A DNA stretch of 64,000 nucleotides from JACKJK01 sp046159835 (GCF_046159835.1 NZ_JBJXCY010000003.1:1-64000); one strand, 5' to 3'; counted from the stretch's first letter, positions 26,695 through 36,451 are shown. Notes: generated by a model not told the origin, from the letters alone. A program made the numbers and translations.

Positions 26695-28520
26695 TCGAAA
26701 TCGTCCTCCTCATCGCCGTCATCGGCGGGCGCAAGGCCCTCCGGTTCGCCATCGGGTGCCGACAGTTCGGCGAGCGTCTTGACGCTCACGACCTCGGCGT
26801 CGGGGAAACTTTCCTTCACCGCCCGCACCAGCGGGCTGCGCAGGACGTCGTCCATCTCGGCACGCGCCGCCTGATCGCGTTGCGCGCGGATCGGCAGGTC
26901 GCCATTCTCGCGCGACAGGATCGCGATCCAGCGCTCGCCTGTCCATTCGCTCAGCCGGCCGCTGATCTCCTGCACAAGGTTGTTGGGGGCATTCGGTTCC
27001 AGCGCGAACTCGATGCGCGGCGGATCGAACCGCACCAGCCGCACGAAGCCCTCGATGTCGTGTTTGAGTCGCAATTCGCGATGCTCGGCGCAGAGCGCGG
27101 GCACTTCCTCGAAATGCTTGAGCCGACGCACCTGCGGCGCAGGGGCCGCCTGTGCCGTGGCAACGGCCGCCGGGGCCGGGTCGCTGCGGGTGGCAATGGC
27201 AAGGCTTGCGCCGCCGCGCCCGCTCGCCATCACGCTGCCTCCACCACTGGCCATCGCCCCACCGCCGGGACCGCCACCGCCTCCGCCTGCGGACGGCGCA
27301 CCACTGCTGCTGCCGGACGTGCCGCCGCCTTCGCGCAGGATGCGGGCAGCCTCCTGCGGGTCGGGCAGGGTCGCGGCATGGGCAATGCGGATCAGCACCA
27401 TGTCGGCGGCATCGCGCGGGCGGGCCGACTGGTCCACCTCCGAAATGCCCTTGGTCAGGATCTGCCAGGCGCGGTTGAGCGCGGCCATGGACAGCACCTG
27501 CCCGAAGCCGGCACCGCGCGTGCGCTCATCCTCCGACAGCGCGGCATCGGTCGCGGCTTCGGGGATGGCCTTCAGACGCGTGACCGTGTGGGTGAATCCG
27601 GCGAGATCGTTCAGGACAGCAACCGGGTCAGCGCCTTCCGCATAAAGATTGTCGAAGAGTTCCAGTGCGCGGGCCGTGTCGCCGCGCAGCAGCGCCTCGA
27701 ACAGGTCGGCGATGCGGGCACGGTCGGCAACGCCCAGCATGGCGCGCAAGGTCGCGGCATCGACGCTGCCGCCGCCATGGGCGATGGCCTGGTCGAGAAT
27801 GGACAGTGAATCGCGCACCGAGCCTTCGGCAGCGCGCGCAATCATCGCCAGCGCGTCGGCATCGGCCTCGACCTTCTCGGTCTCGGCAATGCGGGAGAGA
27901 TGCGTCACCAGCGCCTGTGCATCGACCCGGCGCAGGTCGAAGCGCTGACAGCGCGACAGCACGGTGATCGGGACCTTGCGGATTTCGGTGGTCGCGAAGA
28001 TGAACTTCACGTGGTCGGGCGGTTCTTCCAGCGTCTTCAGCAACGCGTTGAAGGCCGACTTCGACAGCATGTGCACTTCGTCGATGATGTAGACCTTGTA
28101 GCGCGCTTCCAGCGGGCGGTACTGCACCGAATCGATGATGTCGCGGATGTTGTCGATGGAGGTGTGCGAGGCGGCATCCATCTCCATCACGTCGACATGG
28201 CGCGATTCAAGGATCGCGGCGCAGTGCCGGCCGGGTTCGGAAATGTCGAGCGTCGGGCCTTCGCCCTCGCCGTCCTTCGGCTCGTAGTTCAGCGCGCGAG
28301 CGAGAATGCGGGCGGTCGTCGTCTTGCCGACCCCGCGCACGCCGGTGAGCATGTAGGCCTGCGCGATGCGACCGGACGTAAAGGCATTGCCGAGCGTGCG
28401 CACCATCGGCTCTTGGCCGATGAGGTCGTCGAAGCTGGAGGGACGGTACTTGCGGGCAAGCACCCGGTAGCCTTCGCCGCGGGCATCCTTGTCAGACGTG
28501 TCGCGGGTGGCGGAATCCAT
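26691..28520 (-). CDS. dnaX: DNA polymerase III subunits gamma/tau
   Basis: 609 residues from MDSATRDTSDKD at 28520; the frame stays open upstream but that part overlaps the SRP RNA. The clamp-loader ATPase shows GVRGVGKTTTARILARAL (Walker A) and IDEVHMLS (Walker B), and SRCQRFDLRRV. The four-Cys zinc site of E. coli DnaX is reduced to one Cys (PGRHCAAILE), as in other alphaproteobacteria. A Gly/Ser-rich linker (about 395-435) precedes the tau-specific C-terminus. It is the first gene of dnaX-ybaB-recR. Confidence 0.95.
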   Translation of the reverse strand: MDSATRDTSDKDARGEGYRVLARKYRPSSFDDLIGQEPMVRTLGNAFTSGRIAQAYMLTGVRGVGKTTTARILARALNYEPKDGEGEGPTLDISEPGRHCAAILESRHVDVMEMDAASHTSIDNIRDIIDSVQYRPLEARYKVYIIDEVHMLSKSAFNALLKTLEEPPDHVKFIFATTEIRKVPITVLSRCQRFDLRRVDAQALVTHLSRIAETEKVEADADALAMIARAAEGSVRDSLSILDQAIAHGGGSVDAATLRAMLGVADRARIADLFEALLRGDTARALELFDNLYAEGADPVAVLNDLAGFTHTVTRLKAIPEAATDAALSEDERTRGAGFGQVLSMAALNRAWQILTKGISEVDQSARPRDAADMVLIRIAHAATLPDPQEAARILREGGGTSGSSSGAPSAGGGGGGPGGGAMASGGGSVMASGRGGASLAIATRSDPAPAAVATAQAAPAPQVRRLKHFEEVPALCAEHRELRLKHDIEGFVRLVRFDPPRIEFALEPNAPNNLVQEISGRLSEWTGERWIAILSRENGDLPIRAQRDQAARAEMDDVLRSPLVRAVKESFPDAEVVSVKTLAELSAPDGEPEGLAPADDGDEEDDFE

Positions 28521-28576
28521 CGAGATCGCTGCGGTTTTCGGAAACGGGTCTGCCGCGGGCGGCCCGCGGGATGAGG

Positions 28577-28675
28577 TGGGAGGCCGGACATGCGACCCGA
28601 GCAGAAACTCGTTGGGGCTGCTTCCTTCCGGACCTGACCCGGTTGGCGAGGAGCTCGTCCGCCGCCAGCCTCCCG
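28577..28675 (-). ncRNA. ffs: Signal recognition particle RNA, small bacterial type (4.5S)
   Basis: The minus strand contains the conserved core GGTCAGGTCCGGAAGGAAGC, the Ffh-binding helix 8 with its tetraloop region. Outer ends pair well: GGGAGGCTGG at the 5' end with CCGGCCTCCC at the 3' end. Length is about 97-99 bases; exact ends are estimated from the pairing. The location just upstream of dnaX is usual. Confidence 0.93.
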
Positions 28676-28787
28676 AGGCGACTATATCAGACGCATGGCG
28701 GGCGAAGGCAAGAGGCGCAGTTGCCCGCAACGGGCCTGCGGCCCATAACCGATGCAAAAGAGGCAGCAGACCGGGAGGCACACAGCA

Positions 28788-29699
28788 ATGGATGAACGCA
28801 GCAGGCGCAACGGCTACGCGCAGTTTTCCACCGACCGCGCCGACAAGGCGCGCGGCGAAATGCGCGGGGAAGAACCCGGCGCGCGCTTCGTGCTCGTCAA
28901 CGGCGACCGTGCGATTCTCGAGATCACCGGGCAGAGCCGCTTTCGCCCGCTGTTTTCCGCCGACGAACTGCCCGCCTTCGGATGCTCGTCGGAGGGGTGC
29001 ATCTTCCTCGGCAACGATTCGGCCGGCCCGGTCTATGCGGTGGGTGCCGACCTGCCGGAAGAAGAAAAGCATCCCGCCATCAAGGCCATCGACCTGCGTT
29101 CCATCGCGACTCAGGGGCTGCTGGCGCAGGAAGACCTGTCGCTGGTGGGCGGGGCGAAGGCGCTGCTCGCCTGGCATTCGCGGCATGGTTTCTGCGCCAA
29201 TTGCGGCGCGCAGACCAAGGTTGCCCACGGCGGCTGGCGGCGCGAATGCCCAAGCTGCAACGCAGCGCACTTTCCGCGCGTCGACCCGGTCGTCATCATG
29301 ATGGCGACCGACGGCGACAATGCCCTGCTCGCGCGTTCACCGCATTTCGGGCCGGGCATGTATTCCGCACTTGCGGGCTTCGTGGAGCCTGCCGAAACAA
29401 TCGAGGATGCGGTGCGGCGGGAGCTTGGCGAGGAAGCGGGAATTTCAACCGGGCGCGTGCACTACCATTCCAGCCAGCCCTGGCCGTTCCCGTCTTCACT
29501 GATGATCGGCTGCATGGCGGACGCCGCAAGCACCGACATCACCATCGACCCGGACGAGATCGAGCACGCGCGCTGGTTCTCGCGCGAGGAACTGGCCGAC
29601 ATGCTGGCATTCCGGCACGCGGACGGGCTGTTCGTGCCGCCGCCCACGGCCATCGCCCACCAGCTGATCCGCAGCTTCGTCGATCGCGAGAGCATCTGA
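28788..29699 (+). CDS. nudC: NAD(+) diphosphatase NudC (NADH pyrophosphatase / deNADding enzyme)
   Basis: 303 residues from MDERSRRNG, with GGAGG upstream. The order is N-terminal domain, zinc ribbon (FCANCGAQT and ECPSCNAAHFPR, four Cys), then Nudix domain with the box GFVEPAETIEDAVRRELGEE. The NudC-specific motif SQPWPFPSS is present. It hydrolyses NAD(H) to NMN(H) and AMP and can remove NAD caps from RNA. It diverges from the SRP RNA/dnaX unit. Confidence 0.96.
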   Translation: MDERSRRNGYAQFSTDRADKARGEMRGEEPGARFVLVNGDRAILEITGQSRFRPLFSADELPAFGCSSEGCIFLGNDSAGPVYAVGADLPEEEKHPAIKAIDLRSIATQGLLAQEDLSLVGGAKALLAWHSRHGFCANCGAQTKVAHGGWRRECPSCNAAHFPRVDPVVIMMATDGDNALLARSPHFGPGMYSALAGFVEPAETIEDAVRRELGEEAGISTGRVHYHSSQPWPFPSSLMIGCMADAASTDITIDPDEIEHARWFSREELADMLAFRHADGLFVPPPTAIAHQLIRSFVDRESI

Positions 29700-29834
29700 C
29701 CTGCCGCAATCGCCAAGCATTCATGAACAACGGACGCGCAATTTGTTGGACAGAATGCGACACGCAAAATTAACCACGCGATAGGACATTCGGACGAACA
29801 CAAAACAACGCAACGGGGATGTGAATCGCCCCTG

Positions 29835-31583
29835 ATGGCAGGTCGTGCTCGTATGAAAAAGTTCCTTCGCCTGAAGTTCCTCGCGCCCGCAGCCATGGTC
29901 CTCGTGACCCTGCTGGTCATCGCCTTCGTTGCCGGCTCGGAAGTCGCCGCCCTGCGGGCGGACTCCAAGAACCGCGCGGCGCTCGCCGTTGCCGAACAGA
30001 TTTCGGGGCCTGCGTCCAAGCTGGCGCATTCGGCGCGCCTCGTTCAGACCCACGTGATCCAGGTCAAGCAGTGGCTGACGGACATTTCCGCCACGCGCGC
30101 CATGGACGGCCTCAACGACGGATTTGACGAGGCCGCGAAACATGCCGGCCTGTTCGCGGAGGAAATCGCCCACGCCAAGGAAGCAGCAACCAAGCTCGAC
30201 CTGCCCGAGATCGTCAGCGAACTCGATGCCATCGAGACGGCGTTCGGCCCGTTCTACGCCGTCCGCAAGAAGATGGCGCAGGCCTATATCGACGGCGGCC
30301 CGCAGCAGGGCAACCAGATGATGGGCGCGTTCGACGAAGCCGCCGCCGCGCTCTACACGGCGGTCGAGACGATGCTCGAACACGAGGAGGCGGTGATCGC
30401 CGGCCTCGACGCGCAGCTCGTTGCCCTGTCAGCGGAAAGCGAAGCAGCCGCACGGGTGCAGACCTACATCCTGCTCGGCGGCGCTGCGCTGGTGCTTCTC
30501 GCACTGCTCTCGATTGCCGTCTTCTTCGTTGCCCGCATGGTTCGTCCGCTGGTCCGCCTCACCGGCATGACCGAACAGCTTGCCGCCGGCGACACGTCGG
30601 TCGAGATCGACTACACGCAGCGCCCGGACGAACTCGGCCAGCTTGCCAATGCGCTGGAGGTCTTCCGCGCCAACGCCATCGAGCGGGCGCGCATCGAGGG
30701 CACCCAGAAGGAAGACATGCAGAAGCGCGTGGCGCGCGCCGACGAACTCAACAGCCTCATCTCGCGGTTTGAATCCGAGATCGGCTCGATCGTGAGCGAA
30801 ATCGACACCTCCGCCACGATGATGAGCGAGACCGCCGGCAACCTGTCCCGCATCACCGATTCCACCCGCGAGCGCACCGGCACGGTCGCCATGTCGTCCA
30901 ACCAGACTTCGGCCAACGTGCAGACGGTTGCGAGCGCGGCGGAAGAACTGTCGGCCTCCATCGGCGAGATCGGCGCGCAAGTCACCCGTGCGACCGAGGT
31001 CGTCTCCTCGGCCACCGAGCGGGCCGTGCGTTCCAACGAGAACGTCGCGGAGCTTGCGCAGGCCGCGCAGCGCATCGGCGAAGTCGTCAGCATGATCCAG
31101 GACATTGCCGAGCAGACCAACCTTCTGGCGCTGAATGCCACCATCGAGGCGGCCCGCGCCGGTGAAGCCGGGCGCGGGTTCGCGGTCGTCGCCAGCGAAG
31201 TGAAGGCGCTCGCCAGCCAGACCGCCAAGGCAACAGAGGAAATCTCGCAGCAGGTCAGCGGTATCCAGGCGTCGTCCCAGGGCGCGGTAGAGGTCATCCA
31301 GGCCATCACGGAGACCATGGAAGAGGTCAACGCGATCACCGCTTCCATCGCCAGCGCGGTGGAAGAGCAGGCCTCGGCAACGCAGGATATCTCGCGCAAC
31401 ATCACCGATGTTTCGGCTGGCACAGAGGACGTCGCGCACAATGTCGACGGCATCTCCAGCGCCGTGGACGAAACGGCGGGATCCGCCTACCGCGTGGAAG
31501 AGGCTGCCCGCAACCTGTCGGGCCAGTCAGCCTCGCTGCGTGATGGCGTGTCCCAGTTCCTGAAGGCTGTCGCCTCCAACTGA
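29835..31583 (+). CDS. Methyl-accepting chemotaxis protein
   Basis: 582 residues. TM1 is at about 15-37 and TM2 at about 210-235; the periplasmic four-helix-type sensor between them contains no recognised ligand motif. A HAMP domain follows (RPLVRLTGMTEQLAAGD), then the coiled-coil signalling domain with the hairpin tip EQTNLLALNATIEAARAGE. An ATG at 29853 would shorten the N-terminus by six residues. No CheA/CheW genes are adjacent. A strong terminator follows at 31607-31640. Confidence 0.95.
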   Translation: MAGRARMKKFLRLKFLAPAAMVLVTLLVIAFVAGSEVAALRADSKNRAALAVAEQISGPASKLAHSARLVQTHVIQVKQWLTDISATRAMDGLNDGFDEAAKHAGLFAEEIAHAKEAATKLDLPEIVSELDAIETAFGPFYAVRKKMAQAYIDGGPQQGNQMMGAFDEAAAALYTAVETMLEHEEAVIAGLDAQLVALSAESEAAARVQTYILLGGAALVLLALLSIAVFFVARMVRPLVRLTGMTEQLAAGDTSVEIDYTQRPDELGQLANALEVFRANAIERARIEGTQKEDMQKRVARADELNSLISRFESEIGSIVSEIDTSATMMSETAGNLSRITDSTRERTGTVAMSSNQTSANVQTVASAAEELSASIGEIGAQVTRATEVVSSATERAVRSNENVAELAQAAQRIGEVVSMIQDIAEQTNLLALNATIEAARAGEAGRGFAVVASEVKALASQTAKATEEISQQVSGIQASSQGAVEVIQAITETMEEVNAITASIASAVEEQASATQDISRNITDVSAGTEDVAHNVDGISSAVDETAGSAYRVEEAARNLSGQSASLRDGVSQFLKAVASN

Positions 31584-31606
31584 GCGCGCTTCAATCCGAA
31601 AAAAGT

Positions 31607-31640
31607 GGGCGCAGTGGCTGATGGCCGCTGCGCCCTTTTT
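31607..31640 (+). terminator. Rho-independent terminator of the chemoreceptor gene
   Basis: GGGCGCAGTGG pairs with CCGCTGCGCCC over 11 bp (one G-T) around a 7-base loop and is followed by TTTTT. It sits 24 bases after the stop. Confidence 0.9.
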
Positions 31641-31665
31641 CGTTGGTGACCGTCCGAGCTGTGTG

Positions 31666-32550
31666 TCAGGCCGTGCGTTCGGCTTCGCGCGCTGCGGCGC
31701 GGGCTGCGGCCTGCTCGCGGAAGGGGCTTGCCCGGTAGACGCCGAGAATGCGGAACTCGCGGGAGAAGAACTGCAATTCCTCCAGCGCCAGCACCACGTT
31801 GGCATCGTCCGGGTGGCCCTCGATATCGGCGTAGAACTGGGTTGCGAAGAACTCGCCGTCGAGCTGGTAGGACTCAAGCTTGGTCATGTTGACGCCGTTG
31901 GTCGCAAAGCCACCCATGCCCTTGTAGAGAGCGGCGGGCACGTTGCGCACCCGGAACACGAAGGACGTGACCACGGGGCCGATGCCGCGCGCCGCCCAGG
32001 CCTTGTCCTTGGCCAGCACCACGAAGCGCGTGGTGTTGTGGTCCTCGTCTTCCCAGTTCTCGCCGAGAACTTCCAGCCCGTAGACTTCCGCTGCCAGTTT
32101 GGGCGCAAGCGCTGCATAGGCGGGGTCGTTCATCTCCGCGATCTGCCGGGCGGAGCCTGCGGTATCGGCGCCGATCTCGGCCTCGAAGCCGTGCTTGCGC
32201 AGGCGGTTGCGGCACTGGCCGAGCGCCTGCGGGTGGCTGCGCACCTTGCGGATCGTCTCCAGCGTCGCGCCCTTGCAGGCAACCAGCGCATAGTGCACGG
32301 GCAGGAAGTATTCGCCGATGATGTGCAGGCCAGAACCGGGCAGAAGGTGGTGGATGTCGGCGACGCGTCCCGCGATGGAATTCTCGATGGGGATCATGCC
32401 GAGCGCCGCTGTCCCGCTGTCGATTGCCTGGAAGGCGTCCTCGAAGGTCGGGCAGGCCATGGCCTGGTGATCCGGGTACACGTCCCGGCAGGCGATGTGG
32501 GAATTGGCGCCAGGTTCCCCCTGGAAGGCAATGCTGCGCGGGCGGCTCAT
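31666..32550 (-). CDS. pheA: Prephenate dehydratase
   Basis: 294 residues from MSRPRSIAF at 32550; the adjacent ATG at 32553 is equivalent. It converts prephenate to phenylpyruvate for Phe synthesis. The catalytic domain has AFQGEPGANSHIA, IPIENSIAGRV and the TRF motif in DHNTTRFVVLA. A C-terminal ACT regulatory domain (about 195-275) has TSFVFRVRNVPAALYKG and KLESYQ, and should give Phe feedback inhibition. There is no chorismate mutase domain. It lies 47 bases after kdsB. Confidence 0.95.
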   Translation of the reverse strand: MSRPRSIAFQGEPGANSHIACRDVYPDHQAMACPTFEDAFQAIDSGTAALGMIPIENSIAGRVADIHHLLPGSGLHIIGEYFLPVHYALVACKGATLETIRKVRSHPQALGQCRNRLRKHGFEAEIGADTAGSARQIAEMNDPAYAALAPKLAAEVYGLEVLGENWEDEDHNTTRFVVLAKDKAWAARGIGPVVTSFVFRVRNVPAALYKGMGGFATNGVNMTKLESYQLDGEFFATQFYADIEGHPDDANVVLALEELQFFSREFRILGVYRASPFREQAAARAAAREAERTA

Positions 32551-32597
32551 CATGTGTACTCGATCTGTCCGGATTGGCTGAAGAGACGCAGCCTTTA

Positions 32598-33380
32598 TCA
32601 AACGCTTGGGGCTTGCGCCAACCGTGCTGCAAACATTGCGCGCACGCGCTCCAGGTCGCCGGGGGTATCCACCCCCAGCGGAACGGCGGAAACCGGGGCA
32701 ACCGCAATCGACATGCCGTGCTCCAGCGCGCGCAACTGCTCCAGCCGCTCGCGCAGCTCCAGCGGTGACGGGGGGAGCGACACGAAACGGTCCAGCGCGC
32801 TGCGCCGCCAGGCGTAGATGCCGACATGGTGCCAGAGCGGCCCGTCGCCGGCGGGGGTGGTGGCGCGCGTGAAATAGAGCGCGCGCATGGGGCCGGCGGC
32901 GACATCGCTGACAACCGCCTTCACCACGTTGGGGTCGATGCGCTCGGCATCGTCCTCGATCTCCACGGCAAGCGTCGCGATATCCGCACCCGACGTTGTT
33001 GCAGCTTCGGCGGCCGCACGGATGGCCGCCGGGTCGATGGCCGGCAGGTCGCCCTGCAGATTGACGATCAGGTCATGGGCGCGGTCGGGGTCGAGCGTGT
33101 CGGCGGCCTCGCGCACCCGGTCGGAGCCGGAGGGGTGGTCTGCAGCGGTCATCACCGCCGTCATGCCGGCTTGAGCGACCGCGTCGGCGATCTCGTCGGA
33201 ATCCGTTGCCACGGCGACCGGACCGATATCGGCTTCCAGCGCGCGGCGCGCCACGTGGACGATCATGGGTGCGCCGGCAATGTCGGCGAGCGGCTTTCCG
33301 GGCAGGCGCGTGGAGGCCATGCGCGCGGGGATGATGACGAGGGCGTTCAAGGGGTGACCCCGTGTTGGAGGCTCGGCCAT
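32598..33380 (-). CDS. kdsB: 3-deoxy-manno-octulosonate cytidylyltransferase
   Basis: 260 residues. It makes CMP-Kdo for lipid A inner core synthesis. The N-terminus has VIIPARMASTRLPGKPL, then VAVATDSDEI, DHPSGSDRV and VNLQGDLPAI, all standard KdsB motifs, and late HHVGIYAWRRSALDRFV. The pairing kdsB-pheA is frequent in alphaproteobacteria. Confidence 0.96.
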   Translation of the reverse strand: MAEPPTRGHPLNALVIIPARMASTRLPGKPLADIAGAPMIVHVARRALEADIGPVAVATDSDEIADAVAQAGMTAVMTAADHPSGSDRVREAADTLDPDRAHDLIVNLQGDLPAIDPAAIRAAAEAATTSGADIATLAVEIEDDAERIDPNVVKAVVSDVAAGPMRALYFTRATTPAGDGPLWHHVGIYAWRRSALDRFVSLPPSPLELRERLEQLRALEHGMSIAVAPVSAVPLGVDTPGDLERVRAMFAARLAQAPSV

Positions 33381-33465
33381 GCGGCAGCGGCGCTACAGGC
33401 GGCGGCAAAGCGCCGCAGTGGCGCCAAAGGTGAAATAGCTTGGCGCAAATTCGCCCTTTGCGACC

Positions 33466-33494
33466 TTGACCGCAAGCCTTTTGGCGCACATACA
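33466..33494 (+). promoter_or_regulatory. Possible promoter of the cytochrome c gene
   Basis: TTGACC and CATACA are separated by 17 bases, about 90 bases upstream of the cytochrome start. The -10 element is a weak match, so this is tentative. Confidence 0.3.
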
Positions 33495-33585
33495 GCGGCA
33501 AGGGGCAGCCTACGCGCGCGCGGCAGCCATGCAGGCGCGCGCCGGTTTGCGACAGGCTTGAAGAGAAGATTGCAGGACCTCGACC

Positions 33586-34494
33586 ATGGACAGCTTCGAA
33601 CTGAACAAGATTGCCGGTGCGGTTTTCGCCACCATCCTTCTGGTGCTGGGCTTGAACACGCTCGCAAGCGAACTGTTCCACGCGCACATGCCGGAACAGC
33701 CCGGCTACGAGATCGAGGTTGCCGAGGGCGAGGAAGCCGGCGGTGAAGCCGAGGAAGAGGAAACCATTCCTCTCGGTGTCCTGCTTGCCGACGCGTCCGC
33801 CGAAAAGGGCGCGAACGTCTCCAAGAAGTGCCAGGCCTGCCACACCTTCGATGCCGGCGGCGCCAACAAGGTCGGCCCCGCGCTCTACGGCGTCGTGAAC
33901 CGCCCGGTCGGCTCGCACGAGGGCTTCAACTATTCCGACGCCATGGCTTCGCACGGCGGCAACTGGACGTTCGAGGAACTGAACGCGTTCCTTGAAAACC
34001 CCAAGCAGCACGTTCCCGGCACCATCATGAGCTTCGCCGGTCTGAAGAAGCCGAACGACCGCGCCGACATCCTGCTCTACCTGAACCAGCAGTCCGACAG
34101 CCCGGCTGAACTTCCGGTCGCCGAGGCGCCTGCCGCCGAAGAGCCCGCAGCAGACGCACCTGCCGAAGGTGCACCCGCTGAAGATGCTCCGGCAGGCGAC
34201 GCGCCTGCAGGCGATGCCCCGGCGATGGATCAGCCGGCCGGTGATGCGCCTGCGGCAGACCAGCCCGCTGGTGATGCGCCTGCCGCGAACCAGCCTGCCG
34301 GTGACGCACCTGCGGCAGACCAGCCGGCTGGCGATGCGCCCGCCGGTGACGAGCCGGCTGCAAACGAGCCTGCGACCCAGGAGCCTGCCGCCGATGCACC
34401 GGCTGCCGAGGAGCCTGCGGCTGACTCGCAGACCTCCGACGATCCGGCTTCGGACACGCCCGGCGAAGACCGCCTGCCGACGACCGCGAATTAA
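33586..34494 (+). CDS. Membrane-anchored c-type cytochrome (CycM/c552-like) with repeat-rich tail
   Basis: 302 residues. An uncleaved N-terminal helix (about 8-30) anchors the protein, followed by an acidic Glu/Gly linker and a class I cytochrome c domain. The heme site is CQACH (82-86) and the likely axial Met is Met148 in GTIMSFAG. CycM-like proteins pass electrons between the bc1 complex and terminal oxidases. After residue about 172 the protein continues with roughly 130 residues of Ala/Pro/Asp/Glu repeats, including four 10-residue units like QPAGDAPAAD. This tail is unusual for the family and should be extended and acidic. The gene is read away from kdsB. Confidence 0.92.
   Translation: MDSFELNKIAGAVFATILLVLGLNTLASELFHAHMPEQPGYEIEVAEGEEAGGEAEEEETIPLGVLLADASAEKGANVSKKCQACHTFDAGGANKVGPALYGVVNRPVGSHEGFNYSDAMASHGGNWTFEELNAFLENPKQHVPGTIMSFAGLKKPNDRADILLYLNQQSDSPAELPVAEAPAAEEPAADAPAEGAPAEDAPAGDAPAGDAPAMDQPAGDAPAADQPAGDAPAANQPAGDAPAADQPAGDAPAGDEPAANEPATQEPAADAPAAEEPAADSQTSDDPASDTPGEDRLPTTAN
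34231..34350 (+). repeat. Four tandem 30-bp repeats within the cytochrome c tail
   Basis: Four in-phase 30-base units begin CAGCC at 34231, 34261, 34291 and 34321 and each encodes a form of QPAGDAPAAD. They differ at several third positions, so the array is not recent. Degenerate related units flank it on both sides. Confidence 0.9.
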
Positions 34495-34584
34495 TTTTTA
34501 TCCATCTTCGGGGCGGACAGGACATCGCCATATCGATGTCCTATGTTCGCCTGCATGTGACGAATTCATGTGCAGAGGGTGGAA

Positions 34585-36447
34585 ATGACGTTTTTTCGTG
34601 TCGCCGGAGTCCGGATCGTTGCCGTCACCGCGCTTGCCGGAGTCCTTCTGGGCACCGGCATTCCCGCGTCGAGCGCGCAGGAAGACGACTGGAAACACGG
34701 TCTTTCCCTCTTCGGTGAGCTGAAGTACCCCGCCGACTTTCAGCATTTCGACTACGTCAATCCGGACGCGCCGAAGGGCGGCCGGTTTCGCCGCGCGACA
34801 GTCGGCAGCTACGACACGCTGAACCCCTTCAACATCAAGGGCAGCCCTGCGGCGCTCTCCACCATCATCTACGACCGGCTGCTGAGCGATTCCGCCGACG
34901 AGGCGTCGAGCGAGTACGGCCTACTGGCCGAAGCCGTGAAGCACCCGCCAGACTTTTCCTCCGTCACCTTCAGGCTGCGCGAGGAAGCGCGCTGGCATGA
35001 CGGGACGCCGATCACCGTCGACGACGTGATCTGGTCGCTGAGCGCGCTCAAGGAAGCCCACCCCTTCTACAATGCCTATTATCGCAACGTGACCGGCGTG
35101 GTGGCGTCCGCACCCGGCGAGGTGACCTTCACATTCGACCAGACGGGCAACCGCGAGCTGCCGCTGATCGTCGGCCAGATGCCGGTGCTGCCGAAAGCCT
35201 TCTGGGAAGGGCAGGACGCAGGCGGCGAGGCGCGCGACTTCAAGGCATCGACGCTCGAGCCGCCGATGGGCTCCGGCCCCTACCGCATCGGCGAGGTCAA
35301 CACCGGCCGCTCCATCACCTATGAGCGTGTCGAGGACTACTGGGGCAAGGACCTGCCGGTGAATGTCGGCATGAACAATTTCGACGAGCTGAGCATCGAG
35401 TATTTCCGCGATCTCAACGTCATGGTCGAAGCCTTCAAGGCCGACACCTTCGACTTCCACATCGAAAACAGCGCCAAGCGCTGGGCGACGGAATACGAGT
35501 TCCCCGCGGTGAAGCGCGGCGACGTCGTCATCGACACGTTCCGCACCAAGCAGGCGGAGCCGATGCAGGGCTTCGTGTTCAACACGCGGCTTGAGAAGTT
35601 TTCCGATCCGCGCGTGCGCCAGGCATTCAACTACGCCTTTGACTTCGAGTGGATGAACGAAAACGTCTTCTTCGGCCAGTACGCACGCACCGAGAGCTAT
35701 TTCCAGGGGTCGGAGCTTCAGGCCAAGGGCCTCCCCGGCGAGAAGGAACTGGCCCTGCTGGAGCCGTTGCGCGGCAAGGTGCCTGAGGAAGTCTTCACCA
35801 CCGAATACAAGAACCCGGTCGGCGGCGGCACGCGCGAGATGCGCAAGAACCTGCGCGATGCCAAGGACCTGCTGGAGCAGGCCGGCTGGACCATCCAGGA
35901 CGGCGTGCTGAAGAACGAGGCCGGGGAAGCGATGACCATCGAGTTCCTGACCACGAGCAAGGATTCCGAGCGCATTCTCGGTCCCTACATCCAGTCGCTT
36001 CAGCGCCTGGGCATCAAGGGCACGATCCGGCTGGTGGATACACCGCAATACCAGCAGCGCACCGACAGCTTCACCTTCGAGGCCATTACGGCGAGCTTCG
36101 GGCAGTCGCTGTCGCCGGGCAACGAGCAGCGCGACTACTGGTCGTCGCCTGCCGCTGACAGCCGCGGCAGCCGCAACGTCATCGGGATCAAGGACGAGGC
36201 CGTCGACACGCTGGTCGATGCAATCGTCTATGCGGTGGACCGGGATTCGCTGATCGCGGCGGCGCGCGCGCTCGACCGGGTGCTGCTGTGGAACCACTAT
36301 CTGGTGCCGCAGTTCTACTCCGCCGACATCCGCACCGCGCGCTGGGACCGCTTCGCGATGCCCGAGACCATGCCCGACTACCGCTTCATCACCGACAACT
36401 GGTGGTGGAACGCCGAGCGGGCCGACGAGATCAAGAAGCTCGATTGA
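34585..36447 (+). CDS. Peptide ABC transporter substrate-binding protein (YejA-like), copy 1
   Basis: 620 residues from ATG at 34585, with GAGGGTGG upstream. A signal peptide ends near IPASSAQE. The SBP family 5 domain begins HGLSLFGELKYPADFQHFDYVNPDAPKGG (first 20 residues of that run are shared with copy 2) and includes EEARWHDGTPITVDD and MGSGPYRIGEV. YejA-type proteins capture peptides, including microcin C in E. coli, in the periplasm. It sits four bases ahead of a paralogue, followed by yejB, yejE and yejF. Confidence 0.93.
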   Translation: MTFFRVAGVRIVAVTALAGVLLGTGIPASSAQEDDWKHGLSLFGELKYPADFQHFDYVNPDAPKGGRFRRATVGSYDTLNPFNIKGSPAALSTIIYDRLLSDSADEASSEYGLLAEAVKHPPDFSSVTFRLREEARWHDGTPITVDDVIWSLSALKEAHPFYNAYYRNVTGVVASAPGEVTFTFDQTGNRELPLIVGQMPVLPKAFWEGQDAGGEARDFKASTLEPPMGSGPYRIGEVNTGRSITYERVEDYWGKDLPVNVGMNNFDELSIEYFRDLNVMVEAFKADTFDFHIENSAKRWATEYEFPAVKRGDVVIDTFRTKQAEPMQGFVFNTRLEKFSDPRVRQAFNYAFDFEWMNENVFFGQYARTESYFQGSELQAKGLPGEKELALLEPLRGKVPEEVFTTEYKNPVGGGTREMRKNLRDAKDLLEQAGWTIQDGVLKNEAGEAMTIEFLTTSKDSERILGPYIQSLQRLGIKGTIRLVDTPQYQQRTDSFTFEAITASFGQSLSPGNEQRDYWSSPAADSRGSRNVIGIKDEAVDTLVDAIVYAVDRDSLIAAARALDRVLLWNHYLVPQFYSADIRTARWDRFAMPETMPDYRFITDNWWWNAERADEIKKLD

Positions 36448-36451
36448 GCCG

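Noticed and set aside
26691..29270. Longer dnaX frame starting at 29270
   Set aside because: The extension would overlap nudC and the SRP RNA. The conserved part starts at 28520.
34231..34350. CRISPR-like array
   Set aside because: The 30-bp units are directly adjacent, in frame and coding, with no spacers.
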